39,250 nt of DNA from NCBI GenBank assembly GCA_903970255.1, contig CAJCHM010000050.1, positions 1-39,250 on the forward strand, given 5' to 3'. This DNA is from Acidobacteriota bacterium. Lineage in GTDB: Bacteria; Chlamydiota; Chlamydiia; Chlamydiales; Rhabdochlamydiaceae. The notes under the pieces were generated by a model. That model ran no database searches. It worked only from the letters and a program-made list of their open reading frames with translations, and was not told the origin of the DNA. This document shows positions 1 to 9,258 of the stretch, one piece after another (positions within the stretch are counted from its first letter, which is position 1; each line of letters opens with the position of its first letter). The position numbers were made by a program, and so were the translations under genes.

Positions 1-136
1 CATCGCCGATTGGAAACGGGTGAAAACAGCCCGTACTGTTCCGGGCAGGACTCTAGATACCACAAGCGCAAACCCTTGCGTGGTCACTCAGAGAGCGAAA
101 CAAAATAAACACGTTTAAACACGTTTTTAGGAACAG
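1..136. other. Structured leader or intergenic stretch
   Basis: No recognisable gene. Several short inverted repeats are visible: ACGGG/CCCGT at 16-34, GCCCG/CGGGC at 29-46, and ACCAC/GTGGT around a CGCAA/TTGCG stem between about 59 and 84. A direct repeat of AAACACGTTT lies at about 107-126, just before the HicB-like gene. Frame 2 is open from the window edge to about position 116, but its translation resembles nothing I know. It could be the end of an upstream gene, a terminator region or a structured RNA. Confidence 0.3.
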
Positions 137-505
137 ATGAATCATTATCTCAATCTCAATTGGTCATACACCGTTGAGCAAGAAAAAGAAAAAGGGAAAC
201 ACTTTTATATTATCAGAGTAAATGAATTACCAGGAATTTGCACAGATGCTGAAACAATTGAAGAAGGAATGAAAAATATCCGTGAAGCAATTGAAGCTGC
301 TATAATTCTATATTTAGAAAATGGGAAACCTATTCCTGAGCCTGTCGATAAAGAAAATTACAAAGGTAATATTGCTTACAGAACTACGAGAGAGCGCCAT
401 TGTTACGTAGCAAAAATCGCAAAAAAACTGCATAAATCTATGAGCAAAACTTTAGACGAATTGATTGATGCAGGAATAGAAAAGCTGCAAATTCCTCAAC
501 ATTGA
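137..505 (+). CDS. HicB-like antitoxin-family protein (orphan)
   Basis: 122 aa. The N-terminal half (about residues 20-70) has the HicB partial-RNase-H look: beta strands followed by LPGICTDAETIEEGMKNI, then a helix with AIEAAI and a short LENGKPIPEP tail. The C-terminal 30 residues (KLHKSMSKTLDELIDAGIE) look like a small ribbon-helix-helix or helical DNA-binding segment, as in HicB antitoxins. An AGGAA ribosome site lies about 5 nt before the ATG. HicB normally pairs with a small HicA mRNA interferase, but neither the 136 bp upstream nor the 350 bp downstream codes for one. It is therefore an orphan here, unless HicA lies beyond the window edge. The family call is good; the antitoxin role is inferred. 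Confidence 0.7.
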   Translation: MNHYLNLNWSYTVEQEKEKGKHFYIIRVNELPGICTDAETIEEGMKNIREAIEAAIILYLENGKPIPEPVDKENYKGNIAYRTTRERHCYVAKIAKKLHKSMSKTLDELIDAGIEKLQIPQH

Positions 506-720
506 AAATCCATAGATTATGATCAAAATCATGATACGGAATTCCATCGTTGCAACCATAGTGACGGCCGTCCGATGACATTAGTCACTTTTTCTTGGTA
601 AGCGGCACAGAACAAAAAAGGAATCCGCTGCACAATTTATTTATACCCCGATCGGCCATAAACTTGGAATTTGGGCGACGTGAAAGCCCCGCGGTTAGGG
701 CGTAGCAAACGGATTCATAT
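506..720. other. Intergenic stretch with a small shared repeat
   Basis: No gene seen. At 642-665 is a block (core CCCGATCGGCCATAAAC) matching 22 of 25 bases on the opposite strand at 25409-25433. Both blocks lie near copies of the same palindromic MITE. A 22-bp stretch at 607-628 is identical to 3129-3150 inside the O-antigen-ligase-like gene. The sequence just before the MITE arm at 721 carries no clear promoter. Confidence 0.4.
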
Positions 721-851
721 TGTTAACGCGACCATTTTTCCTTCCCCCAAACAGGGCCTTATTACTTCGAATAATGTCCCTGTTTGGGGAAGGGAAAAGG
801 GGGCCGTTAAAACAGAAATGACAGGCACGTTTGAAGTAGCACAGGTATATA
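721..851. mobile_element. Palindromic MITE, copy 1 (left arm truncated)
   Basis: This copy shares the arms and the central palindrome (CAAACAGGG...CCCTGTTTG) of the elements at 19806-20140, 21369-21530 and 25473-25643. It begins inside the left arm at GTTAACGCGACC and so lacks about 45 bp of the outer terminal repeat. The right arm is complete and ends in TATATA at 846-851, only 4 bp from the stop codon of the neighbouring minus-strand gene. The central segment is inverted relative to copies 2-4. There is no transposase. The open reading frame across it is a by-product of the repeat. Confidence 0.8.
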
Positions 852-855
852 TGAC

Positions 856-1797
856 TCATGACGCATCTCCTATTTGAGGATGAATGAACTGCTCAAGAGT
901 GAGCTCGAGAAAATTTCCATTCCGGTAACGGTTAGCAATGCGCCTACGCTGCATTTTATATTTTTTCTTTACTGCAACTGTCTCAGCGTGGTTGAGGTCT
1001 GCGACAAAGGTCGGTAGGGGGGAAAGCCTTAAGACGGAAGAATCATCGTCTCCAAAAAACTGAAGCTTGGAATCGATCTGATCTATTTCTTCTAAGAATG
1101 CTGGGGAGGGGATTCTAAGCTCAGATCGATGAAGTTCAGCGCATTTGTCCAAATCTTCTCTTTTTTGGAACAATTTAGAATTGTGGCTGCCAAAACCAAA
1201 TAAGATCCCCTGCAGTTCATGACAATACATAAAATCTGCTGCAAATAGACTCTCTTTACTTAAGCATTTTTGGAGCATTTTCTCCGCTGTAATATCGGAA
1301 CCGTATTTCAAAATGAATTTTTGATTATTTTTTGCAAATGTATCTTCAAAAGCATTCCTATTAATCATCAGAATGAACGCGCTATCGCGATCTTTTCTTC
1401 CGAAATGATGCAAGATATAATGCTTGGATGGAAAAAGATGCTGATATTTTTCCCAGACACGCCAGCCCTCTCTTAAAATCGCATTTGCAATCGACAAATC
1501 ACTGTATCGAATTCCCCCATAAAATCCATCTGAATATTTGCTGACATAATCTACCAGCGATATCGGCTTGTCCCCATAAAGAACGTAGCCAAACGAGCTT
1601 TTGAAGATAAGAATGCGAAAAAAAGCATCTAGGGCCAGCCTATCTTGTTGAGGCATCAGACTTAAAATCTTATGAACAGAGTTCTTTTTTTCGAAAAGGG
1701 GCACTATCAGGATAAAAGCACCCAGAACACCTACCAAAGAAATCAAAGTTGGGAGCGTCTTTACTAACTGGATTTGAATCTGTCTGAATATCTTCAA
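856..1797 (-). CDS. Hypothetical membrane-anchored protein
   Basis: 313 aa if translation begins at the TTG at 1797; there is no in-frame ATG before the hydrophobic segment. Residues about 12-35 form one membrane helix (TLISLVGVLGAFILIVPLF). The rest is a soluble domain of about 270 residues, rich in aromatic and charged residues and basic near the C-terminus (KKKYKMQRRRIANRYR). I do not recognise the family. It starts 4 bp after the stop of the upstream secreted Cys-rich gene on the same strand, so the two are probably cotranscribed, and an AAGGA lies inside the end of that gene. The stop codon abuts the MITE at 851, so the C-terminus may have been trimmed or altered by the insertion. Confidence 0.6.
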   Translation of the reverse strand: MKIFRQIQIQLVKTLPTLISLVGVLGAFILIVPLFEKKNSVHKILSLMPQQDRLALDAFFRILIFKSSFGYVLYGDKPISLVDYVSKYSDGFYGGIRYSDLSIANAILREGWRVWEKYQHLFPSKHYILHHFGRKDRDSAFILMINRNAFEDTFAKNNQKFILKYGSDITAEKMLQKCLSKESLFAADFMYCHELQGILFGFGSHNSKLFQKREDLDKCAELHRSELRIPSPAFLEEIDQIDSKLQFFGDDDSSVLRLSPLPTFVADLNHAETVAVKKKYKMQRRRIANRYRNGNFLELTLEQFIHPQIGDAS

Positions 1798-1801
1798 AAT
1801 T

Positions 1802-2149
1802 TTAGTCCGATCCTTTCCAATTTATGCGACTACACTTTTTGCATAAAGTATTCCAGATAGGATTACACGTCTTGCAATGCTGGCATTGCCATTCTCCGCT
1901 ATCGCAATTTCCTTGCTTATAATCTTTAAAATAATAGCCTCTTTCATCGGAGTAAATTCCAGAAGTATGTAAAACAGAATCCCCCAGATCCACGAAAATA
2001 CGCTTTTCATAGACATGGATTTGCTCTTCTTGAATATACGTTTTCTCGCAGGAAACAAACTCTTGCCCGCCACAGTTGCTACATGCGGCAAACAACCCAT
2101 ATTGGATGAGTAAAAAAAATACAAAACCAAAAATATTTCGCAATCTCAT
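1802..2149 (-). CDS. Small secreted Cys-rich (zinc-ribbon-like) protein
   Basis: 115 aa. I chose the ATG at 2149 because a strong site, AGAGGAGGTTAAC, lies directly upstream; the longer frame to 2182 lacks one. The first 22 residues are a signal peptide (MRLRNIFGFVFFLLIQYGLF). The mature protein has cysteines in CSNCGG near the N-terminus and CQHCKTC and CKKC near the C-terminus, the spacing of a zinc ribbon or of disulfide pairs. I do not recognise the family. An exported protein with paired cysteines could be disulfide-bonded at the envelope. The next gene (856-1797) follows within 4 bp on the same strand, which suggests a two-gene unit. Confidence 0.6.
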   Translation of the reverse strand: MRLRNIFGFVFFLLIQYGLFAACSNCGGQEFVSCEKTYIQEEQIHVYEKRIFVDLGDSVLHTSGIYSDERGYYFKDYKQGNCDSGEWQCQHCKTCNPIWNTLCKKCSRINWKGSD

Positions 2150-2294
2150 TGTTAACCTCCTCTGAAGAAAAAATGCTCTCACCTTGTTAAACAGAGATCA
2201 GGATGCCCAAACTGACATTGAAAATTCAAGTAAAAACAATTATACAGAAACAATTTCAAAAGTTGGTTGGCAGTTAGTGTCAAAATCCAGCGGT

Positions 2295-2316
2295 TCGATC
2301 GTGGCAAACCGATCGA
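2295..2316. repeat. Small perfect hairpin
   Basis: TCGATCG at 2295-2301 pairs with CGATCGA at 2310-2316 around an 8-nt loop. It lies in the gap between the Cys-rich gene and the O-antigen-ligase-like gene, next to the larger inverted repeat at 2327-2399. It has no T-run, so its role as a terminator is uncertain. Confidence 0.4.
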
Positions 2317-2326
2317 TATTGTTAAT

Positions 2327-2399
2327 AGAGGGAATTGCAAAACTCCATCGGCATCAAAAGCGCGCATTTGGGCACGAATGGAGTGTTGCAATTCCCTCT
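2327..2399. repeat. Long inverted repeat over the 3' end of the O-antigen ligase gene
   Basis: Arms 2327-2348 and 2378-2399 pair at 21 of 22 positions. The outer part is AGAGGGAATTGCAA with TTGCAATTCCCTCT. The stop codon of the minus-strand gene lies in the loop, so the last residues of that protein are encoded by the repeat. It could act as a factor-independent stop on the minus strand, although a T-tract is not obvious. It could also be a palindromic insertion that rewrote the C-terminus. Its core resembles the palindrome at 21598-21621. Confidence 0.65.
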
Positions 2400-3786
2400 T
2401 TATTTAATTCGATATGCTTCATTCCATTATCGGCATAAAGCAAACCGGCAATGCCAAAAAATACCAAAGAGCCCTGCGGGCTTTCCAGAAAGTAAAAGTC
2501 GCAAGCGCCAATGATCAAAAATCCAAAAAATATGGAAAGAAGAATGGCCTTGGACTGAAAATTTTCAGGTCTCTGCAAACCTCTATATGCCGTGCCAAGG
2601 AGCGATAGGATAAACAAAAGAAAAATCCCCCCTCCAAGAAGGCCAGCTTCTGAGGCGATGAGAAGGTAGATGTTATGCACCTTCGAATATAAATAGTTGC
2701 CAGGAAACTGGGATTGGAGATGACTGGCATGGATTTGAAAATTATTATATCCACCGCCAAGCAATGGGTTTTCCTTTAAGATATCCAGGGCCACTTTCAT
2801 GTAAATTACCCGCTCGCTATCTGCTCGCTTTGTCACGCTATTATAATTGAGGAATCCACCGCGCGCTTTGAGTTGGGGATAGAACAGAACAGTCCCAATA
2901 AATGCGAAGATCAGCACAGCTGCTGCTAACATCTTGACCCTTTGAAATGTAAACCTAGCATTTTTGAGCTGCAGGATACACCAGAGCAGAGTGGAGAGAA
3001 TGAGGGCAAAAATTGCCGATCTTGAAAAAGTGAGATAAAGGATAAAAAACTGCAGAAAGAGCGTCGAGTAAAGAAAGAGACGCTTGCCTTTTGCAATTTC
3101 TTGCATACACAAAAAATAGGAAGCCATTACAGAACAAAAAAGGAATCCGCCTAAGATATTGGGGTGCATGAAGGTGCCGCAGACCCGATAAAGGATGGAA
3201 GAAGATTCTCTCGATCCCCAAAGCCACAAGCTTCCGGAGGTGTTGACAAAGGAAAAGGTTTTCGGATGCTTCTCTCCTAAGAATTTTAACCCAACGGCAT
3301 CCTGGGAAAAATATTGGATGAGACTTATCAAGCATTCAAGAAGGGCTAGAAAGACAAGGATCCACGCTAGTCGATAGAAGAGCTTTGGAAAATTGATCTT
3401 CTCCCGAAGAATGCAAATGGAATTGAAAAATAAAAAAATGAGCGAAAACTCAAATAATCGAATGTACTGAAGGGAATAGTTTTTTGTGATTGAGGTTGCA
3501 GTCGAGAGCAAATAGATGCAAAACAGCATCGTCAAGTATTTGGATGGGCCCGCAAGAAAAAATTCTCGAGAAGAGATTTTGAGGCAAAAAAAGAGAACGA
3601 GCACAAGGGCAATGATGACAAAATCTGAAAGAAAAAAATGCACATTGCGCGAGAAACATTCCGGGAGTGGAAAATCAGGAAGGATGAGGGAGCGGGAAAA
3701 AGAGTCAAAGGCGCCAGAAAATCGCTTTTGAAAAGGGATGAGAAAAAAGAGCAACAAAACAAGAAAAGAACCCATTTTATTTGCAG

Positions 3787-3790
<4 letters not shown>
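2354..3790 (-). CDS. O-antigen ligase / Wzy-C family membrane protein
   Basis: 478 aa with about 10-12 hydrophobic helices. The Wzy_C signature region is clear: a long loop at about residues 300-390 containing ENPLLGGGYNNF and VHNIYLLIASEAGLLG, the H-N...E-G-L-G pattern of O-antigen ligases and polymerases. Members join lipid-linked glycans to lipid A core or to other acceptors at the periplasmic face of the inner membrane. The start ATG overlaps the uvrB stop in an ATGA, so it is translationally coupled to a DNA-repair gene, an odd partner. The final residues come from a palindrome (2327-2399). Whether it handles LPS, a capsule-like glycan or protein glycosylation cannot be told from the sequence. 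Confidence 0.8.
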
Positions 3791-5778
<1,988 letters not shown>

Positions 5779-5888
5779 GGCTTTTACAGGTGTGTAAAAT
5801 GAAGCTCAAACATAGCACAATGGATATTTTTGTTTTGCTAGAAATAGTCGCAATATCTTAACTTGACCTCTAGAAAATGGGGGTTAAG

Positions 5889-7877
5889 ATGCATATCCGT
5901 TGGGCGCGCTATTCATTAATGATGGGATTGTTATTTTTACATGAAGCTCATGGGGCCGAACAAAACAATTCGAGGCCGATTTGCGGTGAGACTCCCCGTC
6001 CTATGCGCATTACTGCAAGACATATCGAACCTGGCGGTGTGGGTTATAATCAAGGCTATACCACCTTGGAAGGATTTTTCACTCTGCCCCAAACTTTGGA
6101 TAAATCCTGGGTCCCCTTCTTAGACTTAAGAGGCCATGTCTTTAACAACGGAAAGCTGGCAGCAAATGCAGGTCTTGGTCTGCGTTGGGTGGGTTCCCGT
6201 GTTTATGGAATCAATAGTTATTACGACTATCGTCAAACAAATCATTTCCATTACAACCAATTTGCACTAGGTCTTGAGTCGCTGGGAAGAATTTGGGATG
6301 TCCGCTTGAATGGCTATCTTCCTGTAGGAAAAAAACAGAGCGCTCCTTTTCATACCCGATTTTATAATTTCCAAAACAATTATATGAACTTATCGCGCAA
6401 ACGTGAATTTGCGATGAAAGGAGCAAATGCTGAACTGGGAGCTCACATTAAAAAGCTAAGGTATGCCTCGTTTTATGCAGCGGGAGGACCTTATTACTTG
6501 GAAGGACAAGGAAAAAACGCTTGGGGAGGAGAGGGACGGATTGCCATCGATTTACTCGATTATATCCGATTGGAGGGAAATGCATCCTATGACAGGATTT
6601 TTAAAGGCGTCGTTCAAGGGCAATTGAGCTTTATTTTCCCCTTTGGCCCACGCAAGAAAATCAAGGAAAGAAAATACTGCCACAAACATCTTGTTCTAAG
6701 AGAGCGCGTTTTACAACCTGTGAACCGGGATGAGATTATCGTCATTGATAGAAAACGCACAATCAGCAAAGCGATCAACCCCGCAACTGGCCAACCTTAC
6801 TTTTTCTTGTTTGTCGATAACACAAGCCATTCCGCAGGAACTTATGAATCCCCCTATAATACACTGATTGCAGCTCAAAGTAATTCCGGCCCTAACGATA
6901 TCATCTATGTATTCCCAGGAGATGGAACCTCAAATGGGATGGATGCGGGAATCGTCTTGCAATTGGGACAGCAATTCCTTGGATCTGGGATCGATCAGTC
7001 GATCAAAACAACTTTGGGCACAGTGATCATTCCCAATCAGAGCTCAACCTCTCCGACAATGACAAGCGCCATTGGCGATGCGATTACTCTTGCTAACAAT
7101 ACAGTAGTCTCAGGCTTTAATATCGCATCTCCTAATGGCCATGCCATCGCAAGCCAATCGCTAACAACGACCACAATTCAAAATAATAATATCACAAATA
7201 CTGGGGCTGATTCGATTTTTCTAAATGGAGGAGATTTGTCCGGCACCATCTCTATTCAAAACAATTTCATCTCAAATGGTGGAAATGTCGAAGGGATCTT
7301 CCTCACAAGCAACGATCAGTTTCTCATCTTAAATATTACAGGCAATACGATCACAACAGGAAATGATTCGATCGACGTTGAAAGCGCAAATACAGCTCAA
7401 TTCCAATCAACGATCACCAATAATACCTTAGTAACGACAGTTGCAGGAAACCGCGCAATGTATATCGGGTTGAAAGATACCAGCTCCCAGCAGATGGAAA
7501 TTATGTCCAATACCTGCACTGGGCAAGATGGAATTTATGTGGGAGTCAAGGACAGCGGCATAGCTACAGGAACAATCAGCGGCAACTATCTTATCAATAA
7601 TACAAACGAGGGGATGCGTCTTGATCTTTCTAATACCGGCTTTTTAAATGCCAATATTCTCAACAATCGGTTCATGCAAAATACGATGCAAGATTTTCAT
7701 GCCAAGGCAGCAGACACCTCAGAACTTTGCGTCGACCTCATAAGAAATACAGCCCCAGCTCTTGGCTACTTTTTAGAAAATGGCGCCACCTCAATTCTCA
7801 ACCTCACAGAAGCTTCGAATAATATAGGCCCTATTACTGAATCGGGAACCATTTCAACATCGCCTGTATGTCCATGA
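5889..7877 (+). CDS. Inverse autotransporter beta-barrel with beta-helix passenger
   Basis: About 662 aa. I prefer the ATG at 5889 because GGGGG sits 5 nt upstream. A signal peptide covers residues 1 to about 22 (ending HGAEQ). Residues about 40-240 look like the intimin/invasin inverse-autotransporter barrel: EPGGVGYNQGYTTLEGF, LDLRGHVFNNGKLAANAGLG, NSYYDYRQ and repeated amphipathic strands. A basic linker with LQPVNRDEIIVID follows. From about residue 290 on, the protein is a right-handed beta-helix of the pectin-lyase/NosD type, with turns such as IQNNNITNTGADSI and NITGNTITTGNDSI. Classical intimins carry Ig-like domains instead. The likely role is a surface adhesin anchored in the outer membrane. 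A hairpin terminator follows 3 bp after the stop. Confidence 0.82.
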   Translation: MHIRWARYSLMMGLLFLHEAHGAEQNNSRPICGETPRPMRITARHIEPGGVGYNQGYTTLEGFFTLPQTLDKSWVPFLDLRGHVFNNGKLAANAGLGLRWVGSRVYGINSYYDYRQTNHFHYNQFALGLESLGRIWDVRLNGYLPVGKKQSAPFHTRFYNFQNNYMNLSRKREFAMKGANAELGAHIKKLRYASFYAAGGPYYLEGQGKNAWGGEGRIAIDLLDYIRLEGNASYDRIFKGVVQGQLSFIFPFGPRKKIKERKYCHKHLVLRERVLQPVNRDEIIVIDRKRTISKAINPATGQPYFFLFVDNTSHSAGTYESPYNTLIAAQSNSGPNDIIYVFPGDGTSNGMDAGIVLQLGQQFLGSGIDQSIKTTLGTVIIPNQSSTSPTMTSAIGDAITLANNTVVSGFNIASPNGHAIASQSLTTTTIQNNNITNTGADSIFLNGGDLSGTISIQNNFISNGGNVEGIFLTSNDQFLILNITGNTITTGNDSIDVESANTAQFQSTITNNTLVTTVAGNRAMYIGLKDTSSQQMEIMSNTCTGQDGIYVGVKDSGIATGTISGNYLINNTNEGMRLDLSNTGFLNANILNNRFMQNTMQDFHAKAADTSELCVDLIRNTAPALGYFLENGATSILNLTEASNNIGPITESGTISTSPVCP

Positions 7878-7880
7878 TTA

Positions 7881-7920
7881 CAATAGAGTAGCGGTGGGAA
7901 GAGCCGCCTCTACTCTATTG
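7881..7920 (+). terminator. Hairpin terminator after the autotransporter gene
   Basis: CAATAGAGTAG at 7881-7891 pairs perfectly with CTACTCTATTG at 7910-7920, extended by GCGG/CCGC inside. The downstream strand is T-rich (CTATATTTTCTC), as expected for intrinsic termination. Confidence 0.8.
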
Positions 7921-8007
7921 CTATATTTTCTCAGTTTTTGACACGTTCAGTAACGGCTTGTTTTCATGTTAACGACTATACTAAGAAGTTTTCCAGCTAA
8001 TTTTTAT

Positions 8008-8035
8008 TGAGGGAAGGGCAGTCACCGTTCCCTCA
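8008..8035 (-). terminator. Possible terminator after tyrP
   Basis: TGAGGGAA at 8008-8015 pairs with TTCCCTCA at 8028-8035, 9 bp beyond the stop of the minus-strand transporter gene. On the minus strand the hairpin is followed by AATAAAAATT, which is A/T-rich but not a T-run, so the strength is uncertain. Confidence 0.5.
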
Positions 8036-8043
8036 TCCGATTT

Positions 8044-9258
8044 CTAATGCAGCTTAAATCCCAGCATAGAGGAAACCTGAATACACAGGATACTCAAGGC
8101 AAAAGCAAAAATAAGGAGCAGCGCAGGTTTGCCGCCGGGCATGCGATAGGTTCCCAAGTTTGCCTTTCTATATCTTCCAATCCAAACCATCGTCGCAGGT
8201 AAGATTCCAAATAGGATCACCGCACAGATACCGCCGGCAAAGTTGAGAGCTTTGAAAAACAGCTGGGGGTAAATGATGGACAGCACAAGCGGCGGGATGA
8301 GTGCAAGGGCACATAGCGCAATGCTCTCCTGCTTTTTATAATTGACTTTTAGACCATCGGAGAGGAAATGGACAAGACTTAGCGCCTGGGCAAGAAAAGA
8401 GGTTAGGATCGCAAAGAAGGCCAGCCCTTGAGAAAAAAGGCGGATATAAGGCGATCCGATGATCAATGCAATCGACTGAGAAGCTTCCTTGTCATTTTTT
8501 AAACTCTCAATCAGACCATTAGGTCCACCCAATGGGACGATCCCAAGGACGAGAATTTCCCAAATCAGATAGATGGCAAAAGCCATTAAACTACCGCCCA
8601 AAATTGTGATACGCACCCGTTTCAAATTCCCTTTGAGATAGGCTGTCAGGCTGGGGATCATGTTATGAAAGCCAAAAGCAATCACAAGCAATGGCAAGGC
8701 AGAAGGCGCCTCAATCGGATCTGATCTAAGAAGAAATGAGGGTTTGATATAAAAAATACCGATAGAAACAAGAAGGATGAAGAAACCAATTTTACCGACC
8801 ATGAGACCCCGGTTGAACAAGTCAACTTTGCGGGTACCTAAGTAAACTATCCATCCAAATAGAGCGACAAAGATCAAACTTCCCACCCAGGGAGGAAAAG
8901 CAGTGTCAAAGCTGACCTTAAAAAATGTTCCGCATAGGCCGCCAATGCCGGAAATGTAGGCGACGAGCAAAGCGTAAAACAGAAAAAGATAAGTGATCCA
9001 GCAGATCCCCTTGCCCCATTTGCCAAGAGAGTGATCGACCATTGTTAAAAGATTGACTTGTCTAGAAAACCAGCCATTGACCTCCACAAGAAGCAAGGCA
9101 GTTGCCGTCATGAAAATCCAAGCACAAAAAAACATCCCTAAAGAGGGGAAAAAGCCAGAAAGGCCTGTTACAATCGGCAAGCCCAGCATCCCCGCTCCTA
9201 TGCAGCTTCCTGCAATCAGCAGCATCCCGCCAAGAACGCTTCCTTGCTTCTCAATCAT
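8044..9258 (-). CDS. tyrP: Aromatic amino-acid (tyrosine/tryptophan) transporter, TyrP type
   Basis: 404 aa with about 11 transmembrane helices. The N-terminal signature GGMLLIAGSCIGAGMLGLP is that of the hydroxy/aromatic amino-acid permease family (TyrP, Mtr, TnaB), inner-membrane proton symporters. Chlamydiae carry tyrP genes (CT817/CT818 in C. trachomatis) that import aromatic amino acids from the host. The start ATG lies inside the end of thyX, overlapping by 8 bp, so the two are translationally coupled. Substrate preference (Tyr or Trp) cannot be read from the sequence. Confidence 0.88.
   Translation of the reverse strand: MIEKQGSVLGGMLLIAGSCIGAGMLGLPIVTGLSGFFPSLGMFFCAWIFMTATALLLVEVNGWFSRQVNLLTMVDHSLGKWGKGICWITYLFLFYALLVAYISGIGGLCGTFFKVSFDTAFPPWVGSLIFVALFGWIVYLGTRKVDLFNRGLMVGKIGFFILLVSIGIFYIKPSFLLRSDPIEAPSALPLLVIAFGFHNMIPSLTAYLKGNLKRVRITILGGSLMAFAIYLIWEILVLGIVPLGGPNGLIESLKNDKEASQSIALIIGSPYIRLFSQGLAFFAILTSFLAQALSLVHFLSDGLKVNYKKQESIALCALALIPPLVLSIIYPQLFFKALNFAGGICAVILFGILPATMVWIGRYRKANLGTYRMPGGKPALLLIFAFALSILCIQVSSMLGFKLH

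Noticed and set aside
1-136. Possible 3' end of RNase P RNA or a group II intron domain V, because of GCCCGTACTG and GAAA near a stem
   Set aside because: The strictly conserved parts expected next to these motifs are absent, so only a structured stretch is reported.
671-877. Open frame of 68 codons across MITE copy 1
   Set aside because: It is produced by the palindromic element; similar frames appear in the other copies on either strand and none has a ribosome site or family resemblance.
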